From CAYRNY01 sp964425755 (lineage in GTDB: Bacteria > Chloroflexota > Anaerolineae > Aggregatilineales > Aggregatilineaceae): a stretch of DNA of 64,000 nucleotides. Below, piece after piece: positions 1-8,912 of the stretch. Below the pieces are notes generated by a model that ran no database searches, was not told where the DNA came from, and saw only the letters and a program-made list of their open reading frames with translations. The translations under genes and the position numbers were made by a program. How positions within the stretch are numbered: the first letter of the stretch is position 1; each line of letters opens with the position of its first letter. The DNA lies in contig CAYRNY010000005.1 in the NCBI GenBank assembly GCA_964425755.1, positions 62,001-126,000 of the forward strand, in the 5' to 3' direction.

Positions 1-480
1 AAAGCGGGCGTCAGCGTGCGCGACGTGACAAAACTCGCCGTGTGGGGTAACCACAGCCCGACAATGTTCCCCGACTTCGAGCATGCGCTGGTCGGCGGCA
101 AGCCGGCACCGGACGTGATCGATCGCGCGTGGTTTGAGGGCGAGTTTTTGAAGACGGTCCAGCAGCGCGGCAAGGCGGTCATCAACGCGCGCGGCAAGAG
201 CAGCGCCGCCAGCGCCGCCAACGCTGCCGTGAATCACCTGCAAAGCTTGATCGCGCCAACCCCGGCTGATGACTGGTTCAGCGCGGCGATCTACTCCGAC
301 GGCAGCCTGTACGGTGTGCCGGAAGGGATCATGTTCTCGTTCCCGCTGCGCTCGCGCGGGAATGGCGATTACACGGTGGTCGAGGGGTTGGCGCTTTCGG
401 CGTATGCCAGAGAGAAGCTCGCCATCTCGGCTGAGGAACTGCTGGACGAGCGCGAGGCGGTAGCTGACCTCTTGAAGTAA
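1..480 (+). CDS. mdh: Malate dehydrogenase, C-terminal part (5' end outside window)
   Basis: The reading frame is open from base 1, so this is the last ~159 residues of a gene that starts upstream. It contains the GNHSPTMFPDF segment, whose His is the proton-acceptor histidine of NAD(P)-dependent malate dehydrogenases of the cytoplasmic/plant-type group, followed by GVPEGIMFSFPLR and a helical C-terminus typical of that family. The enzyme interconverts malate and oxaloacetate in the cytoplasm. A hairpin terminator follows 30 bp after the stop. Apparent internal GTG starts (for example at 16) are not real starts, because family homology extends upstream of them. Confidence 0.9.
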   Translation, partial: KAGVSVRDVTKLAVWGNHSPTMFPDFEHALVGGKPAPDVIDRAWFEGEFLKTVQQRGKAVINARGKSSAASAANAAVNHLQSLIAPTPADDWFSAAIYSDGSLYGVPEGIMFSFPLRSRGNGDYTVVEGLALSAYAREKLAISAEELLDEREAVADLLK

Positions 481-508
481 CCTTCCGGCAGTGCTATAAT
501 GCATCCAT

Positions 509-545
509 CTGCGGCGTGAGCGGGCAAGTTCACGCCGCATTTTGT
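509..545 (+). terminator. Intrinsic terminator of mdh
   Basis: A 9-bp perfect stem GCGGCGTGA / TCACGCCGC (511-519 with 530-538) is followed by ATTTTG. It ends the mdh transcript. Confidence 0.75.
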
Positions 546-648
546 GCCCCACTGCTTCAGGGGCCATCTGGGGAAAACAGGGTAACGCAAAGGCGCGCAT
601 AGTCACCAAACCGGTGGTATGCCGTTTGCTTGCGCGGGCGGGCGGTCA

Positions 649-676
649 TTGAACCCCGACTGTATGTTGGTATAAT
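649..676 (+). promoter_or_regulatory. Sigma-70 promoter of the glycosyltransferase gene
   Basis: TTGAAC (649-654), a 16-bp spacer and a consensus TATAAT (671-676). Transcription should start near 683, about 30 bp before the ATG at 713. An AAAGGAG ribosome site lies at 693-699. Confidence 0.75.
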
Positions 677-712
677 AGATCATAGTGACGGCAAAGGAGC
701 GAGGCTTATCAT

Positions 713-2404
713 ATGAGTCGCTCAGTGTCATCCATATCAGCGCGCGACAGGCGCACGACTGCGAGCACTACAGGTTGGGTAGTGCCGTTTGTGCTTATGT
801 TGCTGCTGGTGTTTCTGTTTTCGCTGCAGTTGGCGCCATCGGTGAGCGAGCAACGCCGGGACAGCGGTATTTTCGCCTACACGGGCCAGGTGATCCGCGA
901 AGGCGGCTTGCCGTATCTCGACGCCTGGGACAACAAACTGCCGGGCGTCTATTTCATCGACGCGCTGGCGTTTGCAGTGTTCGGCTCGAACCGGTGGTCC
1001 CTGTGGCTGGTGGAGAATCTCGCGCTGTTTTTCACCGCAGTGGTGATGATCTGGCTGCTGCGGCAGGTGTACGCGCAGCGCCCGGAAGTCTGGATCGGGG
1101 CGCTGGTGCTGGTGCTCCTGGCGCGCCATCCCGCGCTGCTGAACGACACGAACTATACCGAACCGTATGCGCTGCTGCCCCAGGTGATCGTGATGGGGGC
1201 GGGCTACAAGCTCCTGCGAGAGCCGCGTGCCCGGTGGGCGTTCATCGTCGGCTTCGCGGCGGGCGTCGCGTTCCTGTTCAAGCAGACGACGATCGGCGTG
1301 GCGCTGGCCTTCATCCCGGCGCTGCTGATCACGCGGCACCCGATCGTGCGTTCGGCACGCCGCTGGCGCTGGCTGGGCGTGATCATCACGGGCGGGCTGT
1401 CCTGCCTGGGGCCTCTCGCGCTGTATCTGCTGGCGCATGGCATCCTGGATGATGCAATCGACGCGTCATTCGTGATGGCGCATTCGTTTCACGAATGGGT
1501 GGGCCGCGAATCCGTGTGGATCGGGCACACGCTGGTCACCACCTTCACCGCAAGCGTGTTTCCGCTGGTCTTCGGGCCGCTGCTGCCCTTCCTGGGCCTG
1601 GGGTTGTATCTGGCGTGGAAGCACGGCATGCAGCGCCCGCGTGAAACCGAGGAAGACGCCGCCCACGCGACCCTGGCGATCTGGATCGCGCTGACGTTTT
1701 TGCTCGATCTCTTGCTGGTGAACATCACCAACCGGGCCTACGAGCACTATTACGTGACGCTGTTGCCCTCGGTCACGTTGCTGCTGGTGCTGGTGGTCCG
1801 CGCCATGAACCAGGTCAGCCAGCACCCGGACTGGGAAAAGCTGGTCAAGCGGGCACGCATCTACCTTGTGACCGTGCTGGTCGGCGTGCCGTTGGGCGCG
1901 AGTCTGGTCAGCCTGTGGCAAGCGAACTGGAACATCACCGGCCCGGAGCAGAAACGCGACCTGGCGGAGTACGTGATCAACCACACGCTTGAAGATGACT
2001 TTGTGCTGGTGTGGGGCGCGGCGACGGTGATCAATTTCCAGTCCGGGCGTCAGAGTCCTACGCGGTTTCACTATGGGTATCCGCTGATCGTGCCGGATTA
2101 CACGACGGAGGAGGTCATCGAGGAGATGGTCACTGACCTGGAAACAAACCAGCCGGTCATGATCGTCGACACGACCTTAAGTGACGGTGATCGCATCCCA
2201 CCACTGGACCTGCAGCGTCGCCGCCAGTGGTGGGCCGAAGGCGGGCGGCGCGATACAGCAGACCTCGCGGCGATCTACGAGTTCGTGGAGAGTCACTGCC
2301 GGATCGTTGACACGTTCGACGAAGTCGCGATTTATCGCTGCTACTACGACGACCCGGACCCGATCATCTTCAAACGCAAATACGCCCCGGCGCCGGTCGA
2401 TTAG
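713..2404 (+). CDS. GT-C membrane glycosyltransferase, ArnT/GT39-like
   Basis: A 563-residue multi-spanning membrane protein. Residues 22-40 form the first membrane segment. The following loop has RDSGIFAYTGQ (Asp50) and GLPYLDAWDNKLPG (residues 65-78), which match the acidic Asp and the PYxDxWDxKxP pattern in the first large loop of the polyprenyl-phosphate-sugar-dependent GT39/ArnT/PMT family. About ten further hydrophobic segments follow, and then a soluble C-terminal tail of ~130 residues. By family it would transfer a sugar from a lipid-phosphate donor on the outer face of the membrane; the acceptor cannot be told. It has its own promoter and terminator and so appears monocistronic. The start is set by ATG at 713 behind AAAGGAG, though the spacing of 13 bases is long. 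Confidence 0.8.
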   Translation: MSRSVSSISARDRRTTASTTGWVVPFVLMLLLVFLFSLQLAPSVSEQRRDSGIFAYTGQVIREGGLPYLDAWDNKLPGVYFIDALAFAVFGSNRWSLWLVENLALFFTAVVMIWLLRQVYAQRPEVWIGALVLVLLARHPALLNDTNYTEPYALLPQVIVMGAGYKLLREPRARWAFIVGFAAGVAFLFKQTTIGVALAFIPALLITRHPIVRSARRWRWLGVIITGGLSCLGPLALYLLAHGILDDAIDASFVMAHSFHEWVGRESVWIGHTLVTTFTASVFPLVFGPLLPFLGLGLYLAWKHGMQRPRETEEDAAHATLAIWIALTFLLDLLLVNITNRAYEHYYVTLLPSVTLLLVLVVRAMNQVSQHPDWEKLVKRARIYLVTVLVGVPLGASLVSLWQANWNITGPEQKRDLAEYVINHTLEDDFVLVWGAATVINFQSGRQSPTRFHYGYPLIVPDYTTEEVIEEMVTDLETNQPVMIVDTTLSDGDRIPPLDLQRRRQWWAEGGRRDTADLAAIYEFVESHCRIVDTFDEVAIYRCYYDDPDPIIFKRKYAPAPVD

Positions 2405-2439
2405 CGCATGCATCCGGCGCGGGCATGCATATGTTCCTG

Positions 2440-2470
2440 CGGCGCGGGCACAGCCCCGCGCCGTTTGCTT
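2440..2470 (+). terminator. Terminator after the glycosyltransferase
   Basis: A perfect 9-bp stem CGGCGCGGG / CCCGCGCCG (2440-2448 with 2455-2463) and a 6-base loop are followed by TTTGCTT. Confidence 0.7.
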
Positions 2471-2598
2471 GTGCGAAGCCGGACCCAGGTTTACGATCAA
2501 AGAGGCCGTGTGGCGGACTCTGCGCGTCCGGCAGCATATGAGGCGCGCCGGGTACCAGCACACCCGCTAACGGTCCGGTTTATTGTCCGGTTTCCGGA

Positions 2599-2633
2599 CC
2601 AACAACTGATAACCATTCACCAATTACGATTCT
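2599..2633. repeat. Degenerate heptamer tract A
   Basis: Five consecutive 7-bp units read CCAACAA, CTGATAA, CCATTCA, CCAATTA and CGATTCT. The tract is AT-richer than its surroundings and lies directly upstream of the pepF ribosome site. The same 7-bp periodicity occurs in other intergenic gaps (19991-20066, 29246-29273, 55473-55575). The gap also holds a small GTCCGG/CCGGAC hairpin just before the tract. Confidence 0.5.
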
Positions 2634-2648
2634 CAGAGGAGTGCTTTT

Positions 2649-4457
2649 ATGGCTGATATCACTTTGCCGCCTCGCAGCGCCGTTCCTGACGAGCAGACCT
2701 GGAACGCGCCCAGCGTGTTCGAATCCCGCGCGGCGTGGGAAAACGCTCGCGACGCCTTCAAGCGCGACCTGCCAGGGTTGCGCGCGCGTTTTGAAGGGCA
2801 TCTGTCCGAAAGCCCAGACGTGCTGGCGGACTACCTGGACGCGTACGCGGACCTCTACGGGCGCGTCGGCAAGCTGTACGTGTACGCGGGGATGTCGAGC
2901 GCCGTCGATACGGGTGACCAGACGGCGGCGGCGATGATCGGGCAGGCGATGGGGCTGTACAGCCAGCTCCAGGCCGAGGCTTCGTTCGCCGAGCCGGAGA
3001 TGATCGCGATAGGGGCAGATCGTCTTAACGAGTGGGTGGAAAGCGATCCGCGCCTGAAGCCCTACCTGCACTATGTCGCTGACCTGTTCCGCAAGGCCGC
3101 GCATATCCGGTCGGCAGAAGTCGAGGAAGTGCTGGGGCTGGCGGCGACGCCGTTCAGCACGATCAGCCGCACGGCGCAACTGCTCGCCAACGCCGACCTG
3201 ACATTCGCCCCGGCGGTGACCGCGACCGGCGACCGTATCTCGGTCGAGCAGGGCAACTTTCGCGGGCATATGACCAGCACCGACCGCGAGCGCCGCCGCA
3301 CAGCCTACGAAAGCTACCGCGACAGCTACCTGGCGTTCAAGAACACGTTTGCCAGCAACCTGTCCGCCGCGATCCAGCGCGACGTGTTCTACGCCCGCGC
3401 CCGGCGGCACGCCTCGTCACTTGAGGCCGCGCTGCACCCGGCGAACATCCCCGTCGCCGTGTTCCACAACCTGCTCGACACGTTCAAGAAGCACCTGCCG
3501 ACGTGGCACCGCTATTGGGCGCTGAAGAAGCGCGTGCTGGGCGTGGACGAGCTACGCTTTTACGACACCTGGGCCCCGCTGACCGAGAAGCAGCCGCGTA
3601 TCCCGTACAAGCAAGCCGTTGAGTGGATCAGCGAGGGCCTGCAGCCGCTGGGCCACGAATATGTGAACACGCTGCGGCGCGGCTGCCTGGAGGATCGCTG
3701 GGTGGACCGTGCGATGAACCGCGGCAAACGCCAGGGCGCGTTTTCCAGCGGGTGGAAGGGCACCTTCCCGTTCATCATGATGAGCTATGACGACACGATC
3801 TACGCGCTGAGCACGCTGGCGCACGAGCTAGGGCATTCGCTGCACTCGTACCTGACGTGGCAGCACCAGCCGATGGTCTACAGCGACTACTCCATGTTCG
3901 TCGCGGAGACGGCGTCGAACTTCAACCAGGCGTTGGTACGCGCGTATTTGCTCGAAGCGAAAGCCGATGATCCACTGTTTTTGATCGCGCTGATCGAAGA
4001 GGCGATGTACAACTTCCACCGCTACTTCTACCAGATGCCGTTGCTGGCACGCTTCGAACTTGAGACGCACGAACGTGCCGAGCGAGGCGAGCCGCTGACC
4101 GCCGACGTGATGATCGAGTTGATGGCGGGCCTGCTCAGCGAGGGCATGGGCGGCGTGATGGCGCTCGATCATGACCGCGATGGCATCATGTGGGCCGAGT
4201 TCGGGCACCTGTACGCGAACTTCTACGTCTTCCAGTACGCGACCGGCATCAGCGCGGCGCACGAACTCGCCAAGCGCGTGCTGTCCGGCGAGCAGGGCGC
4301 GGCGGATGACTACCTGCGCTTCCTGGAGTCGGGCAGCTCGGTCTACCCGCTGGACGCGCTCAAGCTGGCGGGCGTGGACATGACGCAGCCCGACGCCGTC
4401 GAGACCACGTTCGGCGTGCTGGCGGAGTACGTCGAGCGGTTGGAAGCGCTGGTGTAG
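2649..4457 (+). CDS. pepF: Oligoendopeptidase F, M3 family
   Basis: A 602-residue cytoplasmic zinc metallopeptidase that cleaves short peptides. The zinc motif HELGHSLHS sits at residues 392-400 (His392, Glu393, His396), and the third ligand is Glu420 in the downstream VAETASNF motif, both diagnostic of family M3. The N-terminal half is the usual helical M3 propeptide-like domain. Length matches PepF (about 600). The start is ATG at 2649 behind a good AGAGGAG site at 2633-2641. It likely takes part in peptide turnover. No operon partner is evident, since the downstream gene has its own TTGACA promoter. Confidence 0.93.
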   Translation: MADITLPPRSAVPDEQTWNAPSVFESRAAWENARDAFKRDLPGLRARFEGHLSESPDVLADYLDAYADLYGRVGKLYVYAGMSSAVDTGDQTAAAMIGQAMGLYSQLQAEASFAEPEMIAIGADRLNEWVESDPRLKPYLHYVADLFRKAAHIRSAEVEEVLGLAATPFSTISRTAQLLANADLTFAPAVTATGDRISVEQGNFRGHMTSTDRERRRTAYESYRDSYLAFKNTFASNLSAAIQRDVFYARARRHASSLEAALHPANIPVAVFHNLLDTFKKHLPTWHRYWALKKRVLGVDELRFYDTWAPLTEKQPRIPYKQAVEWISEGLQPLGHEYVNTLRRGCLEDRWVDRAMNRGKRQGAFSSGWKGTFPFIMMSYDDTIYALSTLAHELGHSLHSYLTWQHQPMVYSDYSMFVAETASNFNQALVRAYLLEAKADDPLFLIALIEEAMYNFHRYFYQMPLLARFELETHERAERGEPLTADVMIELMAGLLSEGMGGVMALDHDRDGIMWAEFGHLYANFYVFQYATGISAAHELAKRVLSGEQGAADDYLRFLESGSSVYPLDALKLAGVDMTQPDAVETTFGVLAEYVERLEALV

Positions 4458-4556
4458 CGGTCAGTGCTCGACGCACGTCCTTCGGGGGCTACATTTTGGA
4501 GGACCGTAAACGGGCCTGTGATCACCGGATAGGTCGCGGGGCCGTCTTGTATTGGC

Positions 4557-4586
4557 TTGACATTCGGCATCGGGTTTTGCTAGTGT
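4557..4586 (+). promoter_or_regulatory. Promoter of the TIR-FGE-like gene
   Basis: TTGACA (4557-4562), an 18-bp spacer and TAGTGT (4581-4586). The start point should fall near 4593, giving a leader of ~55 bases. Confidence 0.6.
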
Positions 4587-4646
4587 CTTTATTAACTGCC
4601 ATGATACAGCGTGATGGCTGTTGGGCCACGCCACTGGATCGATGTA

Positions 4647-6029
4647 ATGGCGCGAATTTTTATTAGTTACAGCCGCGACGATGAAGCATTTGCGCGTCGC
4701 CTTGCTGCCGACTTGGACCGGCTCGGCGCGGACATCTGGATCGACGTGGACGACATCCCGCCGGGGATGAAATGGAGCACCGCGATCCAGCAGGGCCTCG
4801 ATTCATGTGACGTCATGATCGTGATTCTGTCGCCGGATTCGATGGCGTCGATCAACGTCGAGGATGAGTGGCAGTATTTCATGGATCGCGGTCGCCCGGT
4901 GATCCCGGTGCTGTGGCGGCGCACCAGGGTGCATTTCCAACTCCACCGCCTGCAATACATCGACTTTCTGACACAGCCGTACGCTGTCGCGTTCGGGCAG
5001 TTGTACGGGCATCTACGGGATGAGGGCATCCCGCTGGGGCCGCTCACCGCTTCGGGCGACAGCGCCCCGCTCCCACGTGAAGGGCAAGCCCTGCCTGCAC
5101 GCGATCGGCGATATGGTCGCGCTGCCTTGATCATGGGAACGGTGGGCGCAATCGTGATCGGTGCTGCGGCTGTCGGGTGGCTGGGTGGTGTGTTAGGCGA
5201 TGGAAACGGCAATGACACAAGCGGTTTTCTCGATCCAGACGCACTGGCGAGCACAGTAGTCGCGCTGAACAGCACGCAGACTGCGCAGGCCCGGACGTCG
5301 ACACCGGTTAATGCTCTCGTAGAGGTCGCGGCGAACTTTTCCGGCACCAACCGCGACTGGATTCCGGTGATCGAAGAATTCGATGGCGTCGAGATGGTGC
5401 TCGTACCGGCAGGGTGCTTCCAGATGGGGAGTGACGCGCCGGGTGCGGAGAGCGACGAGCAACCTGTACACGAGGTGTGCTTCGAGCAACCGTTCTGGAT
5501 CGACCGCACCGAGGTGACCAATGCGCAGTACGGTTTCGAGGGTTATTTCTCCGGTGACGACAGGCCGCGTGAAGATGTCACCTGGGACGCGGCGCAAGCG
5601 CACTGTGCGGGACGCGGGGCACGGTTGCCGACCGAAGCCGAGTGGGAATACGCCGCACGCGGACCGGATGCGCTGATCTATCCCTGGGGGATTGAATTCG
5701 TCGCGGATAACGTTGTGTATCGTGCCAATGCGGGGGATCAGACGGCGGAAGTGGGCAGCAAACCGGGCGGGGCGTCATGGGTCGGGGCGCTGGACATGAG
5801 CGGCAACGTCTGGGAATGGTTGGCGGATTGGTACGTGGCGGACTATTACAGCACGTTGACGCCGGGCGTTGTGAACCCGACCGGGCCGGAAACCGGCGAT
5901 GGTCGTGTATTGCATGGCGGCTCGTGGTCCGACGAGCCCGAAGCCCTCTACGCCGCGAATCGCGACGGGATCGGCCCTCTGGAGCGACTCAATTTTGTGG
6001 GCTTTCGCTGCGCGCGGGATGTCGATTAA
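4647..6029 (+). CDS. TIR domain - transmembrane - FGE-like (formylglycine-generating-enzyme fold) protein
   Basis: Three parts are visible in 460 residues. Residues 1-125 are a TIR domain (RIFISYSRDD start, WIDVDDI, ILSPDSM) with acidic residues Glu72/Glu74 where bacterial TIR NADases carry the catalytic Glu. Residues 159-183 form one membrane helix. Residues 238-457 match the FGE-sulfatase/SUMF1 fold (FVPAG-like VPAGCFQMGS, DRTEVTNAQY, RLPTEAEWEYAARG, MSGNVWEW, LHGGSW, GFRCARD). The stretch holding the catalytic cysteine pair of true FGEs here reads ALYAANRDG, so sulfatase maturation is unlikely. The segment after TNAQY is also shorter than usual. The start at 4647 is preferred because the TIR fold begins at once; an in-frame ATG at 4611 would add 12 residues. 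A signalling or defence role is inference only. Confidence 0.8.
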   Translation: MARIFISYSRDDEAFARRLAADLDRLGADIWIDVDDIPPGMKWSTAIQQGLDSCDVMIVILSPDSMASINVEDEWQYFMDRGRPVIPVLWRRTRVHFQLHRLQYIDFLTQPYAVAFGQLYGHLRDEGIPLGPLTASGDSAPLPREGQALPARDRRYGRAALIMGTVGAIVIGAAAVGWLGGVLGDGNGNDTSGFLDPDALASTVVALNSTQTAQARTSTPVNALVEVAANFSGTNRDWIPVIEEFDGVEMVLVPAGCFQMGSDAPGAESDEQPVHEVCFEQPFWIDRTEVTNAQYGFEGYFSGDDRPREDVTWDAAQAHCAGRGARLPTEAEWEYAARGPDALIYPWGIEFVADNVVYRANAGDQTAEVGSKPGGASWVGALDMSGNVWEWLADWYVADYYSTLTPGVVNPTGPETGDGRVLHGGSWSDEPEALYAANRDGIGPLERLNFVGFRCARDVD

Positions 6030-6031
6030 GG

Positions 6032-7324
6032 CTACCCCCGGATCAGCGTCTGCTCCCTGCCGGGGCCGACGCTCACGAGCGTGATCGGGATGCCGACGCG
6101 CGCCTCGATCCATTCAACGTAAGCGCGGGCGGGGCCGGGCAGGTCGTCGTAGCGCGTCACGTCCATGATGTCCGTGCCCCAGCCGGGCAGCGTTTCGTAG
6201 ACCGGCACGGCACGCGCGAACGCGTCCTGGTCAACCGGCATCTCCGCGACGCGTTTCCCGTCGATCTCATACGCCACCGCGACCTGTAGTTCCTCAAAGC
6301 GACTCAGCACGTCCAGCTTGATCAGCGCCATCTCGGTCAGTCCGTTGACCGCTGCCGCGTAGCGCAGCCCGACGAGATCGAGCCAGCCGCAGCGGCGCGG
6401 GCGTCCGGTCGTCGTGCCGAAATCGTCCCAGGGATTCTCGCCGCTGCCGCGCAGCGCGTCCCCGATCGGGTTGTCCTGCTCGGTGGGGAAGGGGCCTTCG
6501 CCTACGCGCGTGCAGAACGCTTTCGCCACGCCGACCACGCGGTCCACCGCGCCGGGCCCGATGCCGAGGCCGGTCAGCGCGCCGCCTGCGGTGGCGTTGG
6601 AACTGGTCACATACGGGTAATTGCCGTGATCGATGTCCAGTAGCGTCGCCTGCCCACCTTCCGCGAGGATGCGCTTGCCGTCGCGCAGCGCGCGGTGAAC
6701 CAGCGCCCAGCCCTCGACCAGGTACGGCGCGAGGCGTTCGGCGGCAGCCGCGTAGTCGCGGGCAGCGGCGGCGATGTCGCTCGGATCGACGCTGAAGGTG
6801 GCCGCGAGTGTCCTGTTGGCGCGCGTGATCGCCCCGGCGACGCGTTCCCCGAAGCGTTGCGGGTCGCGCATGGCGGCGGCGCGAATGCCGTCACGCGCGA
6901 TCTTGTCGGCGTACGCGGGGCCGATGCCGCGCCCGGTCGTGCCGATCTTGCCGGCCCCGCGTTCCGCTTCGCGGGCGGCTTCAATCGCCTGGTGCGCGGG
7001 CGTGATGATGTGCGCGCCGGTCGCCAGCTTCAGCCGCGCCGGGGATACGTCCACGCCCTGCGCTGCGAGCCGGTCGATCTCCGCCAGCAGGCGCAGCGGG
7101 TGGATCACCATGCCGCTGCCCATCAGGCTGAGCACGCCGGGGCGCACGATGCCGGACGGGATGAAGTGCAGCTTGAAGCTCTGGTCGCCGACCGTCAGGG
7201 TGTGCCCGGCGTTGTCGCCGCCGTTATAGCGCGCGATGATGTCGCTATCTTGCGCGAGCCAGTCGGTGACTTTGCCCTTACCTTCGTCGCCCCACTGCAT
7301 CCCCACGAGAATTGTGACGGGCAT
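6032..7324 (-). CDS. purA: Adenylosuccinate synthetase
   Basis: A 430-residue enzyme that makes adenylosuccinate from IMP, aspartate and GTP, the first committed step to AMP. The N-terminal GTP-binding motif QWGDEGKGK (residues 10-18, catalytic Asp13) and NGGDNAGHT (catalytic His42) are intact, and length is normal. The start ATG has a clear GAGGAG site. It lies 24 bp downstream of purB on the same strand, so both steps from IMP to AMP form an operon. Its stop codon is only 2 bp from the stop of the convergent TIR-FGE-like gene, so the two transcripts must overlap at their 3' ends; no terminator hairpin separates them. Confidence 0.97.
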   Translation of the reverse strand: MPVTILVGMQWGDEGKGKVTDWLAQDSDIIARYNGGDNAGHTLTVGDQSFKLHFIPSGIVRPGVLSLMGSGMVIHPLRLLAEIDRLAAQGVDVSPARLKLATGAHIITPAHQAIEAAREAERGAGKIGTTGRGIGPAYADKIARDGIRAAAMRDPQRFGERVAGAITRANRTLAATFSVDPSDIAAAARDYAAAAERLAPYLVEGWALVHRALRDGKRILAEGGQATLLDIDHGNYPYVTSSNATAGGALTGLGIGPGAVDRVVGVAKAFCTRVGEGPFPTEQDNPIGDALRGSGENPWDDFGTTTGRPRRCGWLDLVGLRYAAAVNGLTEMALIKLDVLSRFEELQVAVAYEIDGKRVAEMPVDQDAFARAVPVYETLPGWGTDIMDVTRYDDLPGPARAYVEWIEARVGIPITLVSVGPGREQTLIRG

Positions 7325-7348
7325 TGTTTCCTGCTCCTCAAAATGTGT

Positions 7349-8764
7349 TCACTGCTCAAGTACAGCGCGCAGCCGCGCCGCGATCTGCCGGGCGCGGTCG
7401 GGCGCATCCCCGGTATACGCGCGGACGTCGAGCGTGGCGCGGATGGTGGCGGCGTCCAGGTACGCCAGCAGTGCGGCGTCGGATGCCAGCCGGTCGGACA
7501 GCGGGTTCGCGACACCGTCCGGTGCTGCTTCCCCGGTTTGCAGCGCGTCCCACGCGTTGAGCGTATGCTGCCGCAAACGCTCGTGCATCACCTGGCGGTC
7601 CGCCCCGGCACGGGCCAGCGCCATCAACAGCGGTTCGGTCGCGGCAAAGGGACCGTACAGCGCCAGGTTGCGCTCGACCGCTTTCCTGTCGATGCGCAGG
7701 TCCGCGAGAATACGCGCGGCGCGGTGCAGAACGTGGTCGAGTGCCAGAAACATGCCCGGCAGCACGACGCGCCGGTTCGCCGAATCATCGAGCGTGCGTT
7801 CCAACAGCGAGTGCGCGGCGTTGTCCCATAGTACGGGGACCTGCGCCGCGATCCAGCGGGCGAGGCTGTTGATGTTCTCGGCCTGCACGGGGTTGCGTTT
7901 GAACGGCATCGCGGACGATCCGACCTGTTGCGCCCCGAACGGCTCCGACCATTCGCCCACCGGTGGCGCTTGCAGCACGCGCAGGTCGAACGCCAGCTTG
8001 TACAGGCTACCCGCGATCCCCGCCAGCACCGTGCCGATCTGCCAATCCTGTTTGCGCGGGTAGGTCTGCGTCGTGACGTCGAATGCACGCAGGCCGAGCA
8101 GGTCCATCACGCGCTCTTCGAGCACGGCGGGAGTTGTGCCCGTTCCCGCGAGCAGCGCGGCGTAGGATGCCGACGTGCCGACCGCGCCCTTGATGCCCTT
8201 GCCGCGCACGTCCAGCGCGTGCAGGGCGTCCCAATCCAGCAGCAGGTCTTGCGCGTACTGCGCCAGCCGGTAGCCGATTGTGGTCGGTTCGGCGGGTTGG
8301 AGATGCGTGAAGGCCATCGCCGGGACATCCGCCCACCGCGCGATCTGCTCCGCCAGCGCCGCCAGGACCGCGCGCATTTGCGCGGCGACCAGGTCCAGCG
8401 CCTCGCGCAGCCGCAGCGCGTCGGCATTGTCCAGCACGTCCATGCTCGTCGCGCCCAGGTGGATGATCGCGCCCCCGACCGGGCACTGCTCGGCGTAGGT
8501 GCGAATCTCGGCCATCACGTCGTGGCGCAGTTCGCGCTCAAGCGCGTGGGCGCGGGGCAGGTCGATCTCGTCCTGGTGTGCGCGCAGGTCGGCCACTTGC
8601 TGGGCTGTGACCAGGTCGGCCTCGTGCTGCGCCTGCGCCAGCGCGACCCACACCCGCCGCCACAGCCGCCGCCGGTGCGTCTCGCTCCAGATGCGGCGCA
8701 TCGCGTCCGAGCCGTAGCGCCAGGTGAATGGCGAGAGATAGCTGTCGTGCGTGTACGTATCCAT
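7349..8764 (-). CDS. purB: Adenylosuccinate lyase
   Basis: A 471-residue member of the fumarase/aspartase superfamily that releases fumarate from adenylosuccinate and from SAICAR in purine synthesis. Visible motifs are GATSMDV (residues 104-110), THLQPAE (153-159) and the signature GSSAMPFKRNP (282-292), which carries the mobile catalytic Ser loop. The start chosen is ATG 8764 (MDTYTHDSYLSPF), where family similarity begins; the frame is open 20 codons further but without homology. There is no ribosome site before this ATG, and the likely promoter would start transcription at the ATG itself, suggesting a leaderless message. It is the first gene of the purB-purA operon. Confidence 0.95.
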   Translation of the reverse strand: MDTYTHDSYLSPFTWRYGSDAMRRIWSETHRRRLWRRVWVALAQAQHEADLVTAQQVADLRAHQDEIDLPRAHALERELRHDVMAEIRTYAEQCPVGGAIIHLGATSMDVLDNADALRLREALDLVAAQMRAVLAALAEQIARWADVPAMAFTHLQPAEPTTIGYRLAQYAQDLLLDWDALHALDVRGKGIKGAVGTSASYAALLAGTGTTPAVLEERVMDLLGLRAFDVTTQTYPRKQDWQIGTVLAGIAGSLYKLAFDLRVLQAPPVGEWSEPFGAQQVGSSAMPFKRNPVQAENINSLARWIAAQVPVLWDNAAHSLLERTLDDSANRRVVLPGMFLALDHVLHRAARILADLRIDRKAVERNLALYGPFAATEPLLMALARAGADRQVMHERLRQHTLNAWDALQTGEAAPDGVANPLSDRLASDAALLAYLDAATIRATLDVRAYTGDAPDRARQIAARLRAVLEQ

Positions 8765-8771
8765 GCGGGCG

Positions 8772-8780
8772 AGTGTACCA
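8772..8780 (-). promoter_or_regulatory. Extended -10 promoter of purB-purA (probably leaderless)
   Basis: On the minus strand TGG-TACACT (8780 to 8772) is an extended -10 element lying 7 bases before the ATG at 8764. The predicted start of transcription coincides with the A of the ATG. The -35 region is poor, as is common for extended -10 promoters. Confidence 0.5.
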
Positions 8781-8846
8781 CATGCGCGGCGCGATTCCAG
8801 CCGCCAATTGGCTAAACGCACCAAAACCGGCGCGCGCCGGGCGGAT

Positions 8847-8873
8847 CAAAAAAGGGAGCGTCACGCGCTCCCC
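8847..8873 (-). terminator. Terminator of nirK
   Basis: On the minus strand the stem GGGAGCG / CGCTCCC (8872-8866 with 8860-8854) is followed by six T residues (8853-8848). It lies 40 bp after the nirK stop and ahead of purB. Confidence 0.85.
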
Positions 8874-8912
8874 CAGGGGTGTGTTGAACGGGGCTACCGG
8901 TCCGCCTGGCGA

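Noticed and set aside
495..500. TATAAT between the mdh stop and its terminator
   Set aside because: Transcription from it would run straight into the terminator at 509-545, and there is no -35; it is probably chance.
6695..7831. Long plus-strand open frame over purA and purB
   Set aside because: It is antisense to two unmistakable enzymes, has low-complexity Arg/Gly/Ala-rich composition from GC-rich codons read in the wrong frame, and no ribosome site.
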